From JAMWCX01 sp964352425 (GTDB taxonomy: Bacteria; Omnitrophota; Gorgyraeia; 2-01-FULL-45-10): a DNA stretch of 13,453 nt. The notes below the pieces were generated by a model. The model searched no databases. It was not told the origin of the DNA and worked only from the letters and a program-made list of their open reading frames with translations. The position numbers and the translations under genes were made by a program. Positions 7,893 to 13,453 of the stretch are shown here, piece after piece (positions within the stretch are counted from its first letter, which is position 1; every line of letters begins with the position of its first letter). The DNA is taken from assembly GCA_964352425.1 (NCBI GenBank), contig CAYGRZ010000042.1, forward strand, positions 1 to 13,453. Reading direction: 5' to 3'.

Positions 7893-10800
7893 ATGAAAAC
7901 AAAGGGTATTATTATTTTATGTCTTGGATTTTTATTATTCTCTATCTTGCCTTTGGCGCAGGCAGGGACACAGTCTAAGGGCAGAGCCTGCCTGGCTTCC
8001 AAGGATTTAGGCGGGGATCCGGCGCCGACTTTCTGGAGCCCCTGGATGCCTCCGGCATATGCCGGCGTGCGTTACAAGGTGGGGATCATCCCGGCCTTAG
8101 GCCAGGGCTCGGTTAATATCCGCGTTCCAATTATGGTGGGTGTCAACTTTGATGATGCCATGGCTGTACAGGGGAATTATTTTCCGGTTGATGTGGGATT
8201 ATCAGGGACTCAGGAATACAATTACGGCGACAACGCGAAGAATCTGGTGGCGGATTTTGGCCTTTCTTTTCCGGATAAGCTTGAGGTTGGCCTGGGTGCG
8301 GGTGTTTCGGATGTGGTAAGCGTCGGCAGCTGGTGGACTATGCCCGGCGGCTACGGGCTGTGGGATCTGATCGCCCTTATTCCTGAAGTCGGCAGTACGA
8401 TCGTGTCCGGCACGCAAGTGCTCGGGGTGAATGTGCGCGAAGCATTTGTCCCGCCCTTAGGCGGCATCGAGAATACGTACGGGCAGCCGCGCGACCTCTT
8501 AAACATAAGCCTGGCGGATATGGTAACCGGCTCTGCCACCGACGGCAGTTCTAATTTAGGCAAGCTGGTGAATAAGCTTTATACCAAGGTTCAATGGTTA
8601 AAGCCGGCGCTTATTTCCGCGGATACCGCCAAGGGACTTATCGGCACAGGCTTAAGCAAGGCCCTTGGGATGATAAATTTTAGATTCGTGGGCAGGCCGG
8701 AATATAAATGGAAGGGCAATAGCGTGATCTGCGATTTCCGCGCCGAATTTGACGGACTTCCCGGCGCCAGCCAGGATTTTAGCGTAACTTTTAATGGCGC
8801 GGGCCAGACCAAGACTTTTAGGGTGTATGTCCCCTGGAATGTTACTCCGTCTAACAAATTAAATATTTACATGACCGGCGCTAAATACAATATGAAATTA
8901 AGCCGTAAGCTGACTCTTGATTTATCATTTACCTGTCTCAACTGGAGCCCCAGCTTCTCCAATAATGTGGTGTTCAACGGCGATGTCATCGATACAAACA
9001 TTGACTCCGCGCACTGGAAAATCTGCGATCAGATCCCGATACAGCCGGCTACCGGCGCGTTTAACGGAGTTACCCCGCTTACCGGCTGCCAGTCCATCAG
9101 GTTTAGCTGGCATTCCCCGAGCTTGCTCACTAAGGGCAAGATGGAGGTTTTTGCCGGAGGCGTATCCAGGGGAGTGGCCAGTGAGCCGTATTCTGCCACT
9201 GATCACACGCTGTTAGTTACCGGGCTTACCACGAACACCGACTATGTGGTGCGCTTAAGCGCCACTGATGATGCCGGGCAGGTCTATAATTACGCCAGCG
9301 ATTTTACCATGAAGACCGCTACTCAGTGCGTTACCCGCTCCACCGAATCCTGGGGGATCGTGGGCAGCAACTTGCGCGTGGAAAGCATTACCCGTAATAG
9401 CGCGGTTATCCGCTGGGATACAAATGTGAATTGTTCAACCGAGGTTATATACGCGCCCACCCCGGATTATGGTACTGTGGGCAGGTGGGAGCAGCAGATT
9501 TCCGGCGGCAATAAGATCCAGGGTGTCCAGCATTATCAGCCTTTGTTTAATCTGGAAGCAGGCACAACCTATTATTTTTCCGCGGTATCCTGGACCTACA
9601 TAGATCGCGTTAATACCGACAAGTGGGAAAAGTCTATGGAGTCTTTTACTACCTTGCCGCCTCCGCCGCCGCCAAGCTGCAGGGTTAAGGTAAGAAAGCT
9701 TGATAATACTGTTCTGGCCGGAGTGCCGGTGACCATTGAGAAGAACGCGGTGGGGGTAATGGTAGTTCTTACAGGCGCTGACGGCTATACGCCGTATGTG
9801 GTCTTAGATTACGACGCTGCCTATGCTTTAAACGCCGACATGCAGTGTCACGACCTGCAGAATAATACCAAGCCGGGCTTTACCATCCCGCCGGCAGCGC
9901 AGGTTTCCGATGTCCAGCGGCCGAATTATATAAATATGACCAAGGAGATCATCGCGGTGCCCAAGCAGTCCATCGGCGGATTTGTCCTGGACGCGCGCAC
10001 GCAAGGAGCGGTAGTCGGCGCGACGGTGAGTATCCCCTCAAAAGGCGTCACCGCGTCTACGAATGCCGCGGGAAATTTTATTTTTTCCGGCTTGCCTGCC
10101 GGAGAATATCCGGCTACGATCACAAAAAGCGGATTTTTTGACTCTGCGATCAATCCCACAGTTGATGACTGCGGGGTTTTCCGCGCGGGAGTTACATATT
10201 TACGCGCGAAATCCGCGCTGGTAACGATCCATGTGAATAAGGGCACTGGCGGGGTAGCCTCTGCTGCTTATGCCTCCTGTCCGGTTACCGTGAAAGAGGG
10301 GACGAGCACCATTACTCCTACCTTAACCACTGATGGCAGCGGCACGGCCACCTGGTCTCCGGCACTTGATTTTGCCGACGATAACCCGCACACGTTGAAA
10401 ATTTCCGCGACCCCTGCCGGCGGCAGCGCGTATCTGGCTGTAGAGCAGGAGCTGGTCATTGCCAATGGCCAGAACGCGGATATTGTCCTGCTGTGCCCGC
10501 AAAAGGATACGAGCGCGCCGGTAGCTGCCGGATTGACCCTTCAGCGGTCGGGGATGTTTGTGGTGCAGGCGATCTTTAACACCGATAAGTTAGCCAAGGG
10601 AACATTAAAGATGATCGCCAAGGGCGCGGTTATCGGCCAGAAAACGGAAACCGATTTTGGCCTGGTGCATAATATCGTGGTTACCCTGCAGTCGCCGCTT
10701 CCCTCGGGATTAACTTTAAACGTCTATGACGCGCCGGCAACGATCGTGGAATTGACCCTGGCAGACACCGGAGGAAATAGCGCGACCACAACTCATCCCA

Positions 10801-13031
10801 TGCCTTCAGCTAACAGCGCGCCTTCCGGATCAAATATTACTATCAACAAGGTTAATGCCGACCCGGACGCTATCGAACCGACCGAGGCAGTGACCGGAGA
10901 GAGTATCTTCATCTATGCCCAGGGCTCGGATCTCGACGGATTTGTGGCTTCGCAGGTGTGGGAGATCACCGGCGAGCCCATCCGGACCATTAATAAAAGC
11001 AACAATGGGGAAGCGCGCTTATTGACCCAGCCGGGAAATATGCATATCAAAGTCACCTTTACCGATAATGAAGGCCTGATTTTTGTCGCCGAGAAAGACC
11101 TGAACGTTACCGAGGCCCCGCCCACCGTAGTAATTACCGGGCCGATTGATCCGCTGGTACGGCCGGATGAAGAATTGACCTTATCGGTTGAGGCGGCATC
11201 ATTTGTCGGCTTAGAGGAGATAACAGTAAATTGGGGTGATGGTTCGCCGGCTCAGGTGATAACATTAACCGGCGACAAGATCAAGGTGCAGGTGCTTAAG
11301 CATACCTATACCAATGCCGGAAAATTTAATTTTACCGCGCAGGCGAAATCCACCACTACTATACAGTCGCTGGTCGCGGCTAAAGAGTTGACCATTTTTA
11401 AGCGGCCCAAATGCAGTTTGAGTATTGCCGGAGCCCAGCCGTTTGAGTCCGGGCAGGAGATCACCCTGAATTTTACCGCGGAAGCCACTGAGGGGTTTGA
11501 GTGGAAAATATTGCGCGGGATAAACCAGATTGCCGGCGGGACATCGACAAAGGATACCTTATCCTCGTCGCAAAAGGTGTCGGTTACAGGTAACGTAGAA
11601 ACATTCATCTTAAGGGTCACCGATCCTGCTCAAGTGAGCGCTGAGGCAGTGGCGATTGCTTTGGTAGGAGGCAGGTTTAGAGCGCCGGAAAATGCCGGTG
11701 CGATCTTAGAGCCGCGTTTAAGTGTGGCGCCGCAGACCGTTGTTGTGGGCGGAAGGGTAACTGCGAATGTGGAGTTGATTAGAAGGGCCCTGCCCTCCGA
11801 AAATGTTAGAGACGTCGGGGTCTTAAGCCGGGGCGAGGTAGGAGAAGCTGTAAAGTCCGCGGATGTCCAGGTTTCAAGAGACCAGGCCAGGCAGCAAGCT
11901 CAGGAAAATGCCGGCAATAGAATTAATACCGGCAATACAATGGATATCGGCGCAAGTGTGCGCCAACAACAATTTGGGCGCATGATTGACAAAGCTAAGT
12001 CGCAGCGCGGCGGCGCTACCCAGAGCTTTGACCAGATATGGATCGACTGGGGCGATGGCGCGCAGGAGGTGGTAAGCCTGGATGAGAATACTTCGCCTTT
12101 GCACCACACCTATGGGTCTCGGCCGGAAAGCGGTACGTACACGGTTAATGCGATGCTCAGGGACATAACGAGCAGTAGCTGGGCAGCGACTAATTCAATT
12201 GAAGTTACTGTGGGATTGCCGCTGCCCTCTGTGCTGCCGGATGCCATTGTTACCGGAGGGGTTGTTACCGCCGGCGGGGCAGTCACAGATATACCAAAGC
12301 CCCCGGAGATAGTAACCGCAGAGGCCAGAGAAGAGAAGAAGGAAGAGCTCAGGGAAGGGAAGATGCCGGATATGCTGGCGGATAGAGAGCGCCAGCGCGC
12401 TCTCGAGGGGCGCCAGTTGCGCAGCACCAAAGCAGCGGGACGCGTTGTCTCTTTGGAGAGCACAGTGGCAGCGCCTTTAACGCGTGCCGGCACGACGGCC
12501 GAAGAGACGCGCGAAATATCCAAAAGACCGGCGTCTATCCAGAAAGAAATACGTGAATCCCCGCCCGACATGGCGCCGGTCAATATAGTACTCATCGATG
12601 CGAATATCCCGCTGAGTGTTACAGTGGGGGAGCGCAGCACTATCGAAGTTAATGTGAAGAACGAATCGGATGTTGATATTCGCAGCGCCACGGTGTCGGT
12701 GAAGTCCGAAGACGGCTTAAATGAGCGCCAGAGAGTATCGCTCGCGGCAAAGGCTCGGGAGAAGGTCCGCTTTACGTGGACACCTAAGAGAGAGGGCAGA
12801 CAGGAACTCGTCTTCTCGCTTGAATGCAAAGAAGACACGAATCCGCGGGACAATGTATTGACCGCAAAAGTCGATGTAAAGGGCAAGAGGACTGAGGAGC
12901 GCGCTGGCGCCCAGCCGCAAGGAGAGAGGGGCGCTGCCGACCAGGGGCTTGATATGCGGTCCGGGGAGAAAGATAAGGGCGGCCGGCTTTCAGGAATATT
13001 AAAAGAGGCCGGTGAATTGGAAAGACGCTAA
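7893..13031 (+). CDS. 1712-aa secreted multidomain surface protein (giant 2)
   Basis: Signal peptide 1-24 (AQA). Residues about 40-375 are an unassigned beta-rich region with a helical centre around DTAK (244-247), placed as in giant 1. Two FnIII-like domains (about 380-477, 487-588) end in a Pro run near 589-595. Carboxypeptidase-regulatory-like domains follow (about 596-690; 694-770 with STNAAGNFIFSGLPAGEY and KSGFF), then further Ig-like segments. PKD-type folds come next: about 977-1073; 1076-1170 with WGDGS at 1114 and KHTYTNAGKF; and one at 1275-1440 with WGDG at 1386, interrupted by a polar insertion. A linker (1440-1562) contains a Glu/Arg/Lys-rich helix. CARDB (1563-1665) and a charged tail close the protein and nearly copy the end of giant 1. 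Leu codon TTA occurs about 36 times by eye against about three in giant 1, nearly all before position 12300, so the body has a different codon history from the tail. Probable role: extracellular adhesive or structural rod; partner unknown. Confidence 0.82.
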   Translation: MKTKGIIILCLGFLLFSILPLAQAGTQSKGRACLASKDLGGDPAPTFWSPWMPPAYAGVRYKVGIIPALGQGSVNIRVPIMVGVNFDDAMAVQGNYFPVDVGLSGTQEYNYGDNAKNLVADFGLSFPDKLEVGLGAGVSDVVSVGSWWTMPGGYGLWDLIALIPEVGSTIVSGTQVLGVNVREAFVPPLGGIENTYGQPRDLLNISLADMVTGSATDGSSNLGKLVNKLYTKVQWLKPALISADTAKGLIGTGLSKALGMINFRFVGRPEYKWKGNSVICDFRAEFDGLPGASQDFSVTFNGAGQTKTFRVYVPWNVTPSNKLNIYMTGAKYNMKLSRKLTLDLSFTCLNWSPSFSNNVVFNGDVIDTNIDSAHWKICDQIPIQPATGAFNGVTPLTGCQSIRFSWHSPSLLTKGKMEVFAGGVSRGVASEPYSATDHTLLVTGLTTNTDYVVRLSATDDAGQVYNYASDFTMKTATQCVTRSTESWGIVGSNLRVESITRNSAVIRWDTNVNCSTEVIYAPTPDYGTVGRWEQQISGGNKIQGVQHYQPLFNLEAGTTYYFSAVSWTYIDRVNTDKWEKSMESFTTLPPPPPPSCRVKVRKLDNTVLAGVPVTIEKNAVGVMVVLTGADGYTPYVVLDYDAAYALNADMQCHDLQNNTKPGFTIPPAAQVSDVQRPNYINMTKEIIAVPKQSIGGFVLDARTQGAVVGATVSIPSKGVTASTNAAGNFIFSGLPAGEYPATITKSGFFDSAINPTVDDCGVFRAGVTYLRAKSALVTIHVNKGTGGVASAAYASCPVTVKEGTSTITPTLTTDGSGTATWSPALDFADDNPHTLKISATPAGGSAYLAVEQELVIANGQNADIVLLCPQKDTSAPVAAGLTLQRSGMFVVQAIFNTDKLAKGTLKMIAKGAVIGQKTETDFGLVHNIVVTLQSPLPSGLTLNVYDAPATIVELTLADTGGNSATTTHPMPSANSAPSGSNITINKVNADPDAIEPTEAVTGESIFIYAQGSDLDGFVASQVWEITGEPIRTINKSNNGEARLLTQPGNMHIKVTFTDNEGLIFVAEKDLNVTEAPPTVVITGPIDPLVRPDEELTLSVEAASFVGLEEITVNWGDGSPAQVITLTGDKIKVQVLKHTYTNAGKFNFTAQAKSTTTIQSLVAAKELTIFKRPKCSLSIAGAQPFESGQEITLNFTAEATEGFEWKILRGINQIAGGTSTKDTLSSSQKVSVTGNVETFILRVTDPAQVSAEAVAIALVGGRFRAPENAGAILEPRLSVAPQTVVVGGRVTANVELIRRALPSENVRDVGVLSRGEVGEAVKSADVQVSRDQARQQAQENAGNRINTGNTMDIGASVRQQQFGRMIDKAKSQRGGATQSFDQIWIDWGDGAQEVVSLDENTSPLHHTYGSRPESGTYTVNAMLRDITSSSWAATNSIEVTVGLPLPSVLPDAIVTGGVVTAGGAVTDIPKPPEIVTAEAREEKKEELREGKMPDMLADRERQRALEGRQLRSTKAAGRVVSLESTVAAPLTRAGTTAEETREISKRPASIQKEIRESPPDMAPVNIVLIDANIPLSVTVGERSTIEVNVKNESDVDIRSATVSVKSEDGLNERQRVSLAAKAREKVRFTWTPKREGRQELVFSLECKEDTNPRDNVLTAKVDVKGKRTEERAGAQPQGERGAADQGLDMRSGEKDKGGRLSGILKEAGELERR
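12579..13031 (+). repeat. C-terminal module, copy 2 of a long direct repeat
   Basis: Second copy of the 450-bp coding module plus stop, at the 3' end of giant 2. Runs of exact identity to copy 1 include the 55 bp at 12745-12799. Similarity drops sharply upstream of about 12579 and a few bases after the stop, so the repeat covers one module rather than whole genes. Confidence 0.9.
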
Positions 13032-13039
13032 TGTACAAA

Positions 13040-13046
13040 AGAGGAG
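13040..13046 (+). promoter_or_regulatory. ribosome binding site of the repeat lipoprotein
   Basis: AGAGGAG lies 6 nt before the ATG at 13053, in the 21-nt gap after giant 2. Confidence 0.6.
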
Positions 13047-13052
13047 ATTGTT

Positions 13053-13379
13053 ATGAGAGTAATGGCGATATGGTGTGCGGTGATGGTCATTGTTGTTGGT
13101 TGTGCGGCCGCGGCTCAGCCGACGGGTACGAGATCGATCTCGAGCGAGCCGGTATATAGAGAGGGAGACTCCGGCGCGGAAGGCGGCGTTACCGGGACCA
13201 GGGCGATCTCCAGCGAGCCGGTCTACAAAGGAAATGAAGGGGCCGGACAAAATCCATCCACCGGCACCAGGGCGATCTCGAGCGAGCCGGTGTACAAGGG
13301 CGATCCGGATAAGCCGAAAGGGAATGACCCGAGAAACGTCAGGGTGTCCCCGAACCAACGTGCCAGCAGCAGCTGGTAG
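13053..13379 (+). CDS. small lipoprotein with three 23-residue repeats
   Basis: The 108-aa protein has a short hydrophobic signal ending in a clean lipobox (V-V-G-C17), so it is probably lipid-anchored; Ala follows the Cys, with no Asp at +2 to suggest inner-membrane retention. The mature chain carries three tandem repeats beginning at residues 24, 47 and 70, each exactly 23 residues apart. The core is TGTRAISSEPVYKG (Ser for Ala and RE for KG in the first) and is followed by a variable Gly/Glu/Asp/Lys-rich spacer. A basic, Ser-rich C-terminus ends in SSSW. I recognise no family. As the last gene of the operon, 21 nt behind giant 2, it may be a small surface or periplasmic binding partner of the giants, but this is inference. 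The even spacing suggests a linear array of identical short binding motifs in an otherwise disordered chain. Confidence 0.75.
   Translation: MRVMAIWCAVMVIVVGCAAAAQPTGTRSISSEPVYREGDSGAEGGVTGTRAISSEPVYKGNEGAGQNPSTGTRAISSEPVYKGDPDKPKGNDPRNVRVSPNQRASSSW
13122..13328 (+). repeat. 69-nt tandem repeat, three copies
   Basis: Copies at 13122-13190, 13191-13259 and 13260-13328 each encode 23 residues. The first 42 nt of each unit are well conserved, with GCGAGCCGGT exact in all three. The remaining spacer diverges at DNA and protein level, so the core appears to be under selection. Confidence 0.85.
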
Positions 13380-13402
13380 ATTAGTCCGGCACGTGAGGCG
13401 AC

Positions 13403-13424
13403 AAAAGGGGACAGCGCCCTTTTT
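13403..13424 (+). terminator. rho-independent terminator of the operon
   Basis: AAAAGGG (13403-13409) pairs with CCCTTTT (13417-13423) around the 7-nt loop GACAGCG, followed by a further T and an AT-rich run. It lies 23 nt after the last stop codon. The A-tract on the 5' side means it could also terminate transcription from the opposite strand. The GGGGACAGCGCCC core also resembles scattered repetitive palindromes seen in some environmental genomes, so a REP-like origin is possible. Confidence 0.65.
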
Positions 13425-13453
13425 ATATAATCAGTACATTCGGCGAAAAAGGA

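Noticed and set aside
12110..12886. 258-codon minus-strand open frame at the end of giant 2
   Set aside because: It is the antisense of the shared CARDB module. A similar antisense frame appears opposite the copy in giant 1 simply because the DNA repeats.
7407..13031. Direct repeat pair as ends of a composite mobile element
   Set aside because: The repeats are coding, in frame with each gene's end, and no transposase, integrase or terminal inverted repeats lie within or beside them.
13122..13328. CRISPR-like array
   Set aside because: The three units are in-frame coding repeats of 69 nt with diverged spacers inside a lipoprotein gene; there is no conserved repeat plus unique spacer structure and no cas gene.

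Overview
The window reads as one co-directional plus-strand operon for exported envelope proteins of a diderm (outer-membrane) bacterium. It opens with the last 20 codons of an unidentified upstream gene, followed by a good sigma70-type promoter (97-125). Six genes follow at short spacing and a hairpin terminator closes the set (13403-13424). All six complete genes begin with a signal peptide and none resembles an enzyme. The C-terminal-Phe outer-membrane barrel, frequent ATA (Ile) and CTC (Leu) codons, and the mix of NTF2-like, CARDB, PKD and carboxypeptidase-regulatory-like modules resemble what I know from uncultured lineages such as Candidatus Omnitrophota. That placement is inference and only weakly supported.

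Layout: (1) 156-1745, outer-membrane beta-barrel with a GDFY motif. (2) 1761-2810, periplasmic or surface protein with an Ig-like, an NTF2-like and a CARDB domain. (3) 2779-3258, small secreted protein that is little more than a second NTF2-like domain and overlaps gene 2 by 32 nt. (4) 3306-7859, 1517-aa secreted multidomain protein. (5) 7893-13031, 1712-aa secreted multidomain protein. (6) 13053-13379, 108-aa lipoprotein carrying three 23-residue repeats.

The main point of interest is the relation between the two giants. Their middles differ (carboxypeptidase-regulatory-like, Big_1-like, PKD and SNDG-WS-W Ig-like domains in one; FnIII, carboxypeptidase-regulatory-like and PKD domains in the other). 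Their last 150 residues align without gaps at 124/150 identities by my count, including a 55-bp exact DNA match and an identical terminal SGILKEAGELERR. Their N-terminal ~340-residue regions look like remote homologues. The body of gene 5 uses the rare Leu codon TTA far more than gene 4 does, so gene 5 looks like a mosaic: an imported or old body carrying a tail shared with its neighbour. The shared tail could be an anchoring, export or docking tag, with the barrel, the CARDB/NTF2 proteins and the repeat lipoprotein as partners. This is a hypothesis; nothing in the sequence proves a function.

No tRNA, rRNA, CRISPR array, insertion sequence or transposase gene was seen. No gene-free stretch exceeds 300 bases.
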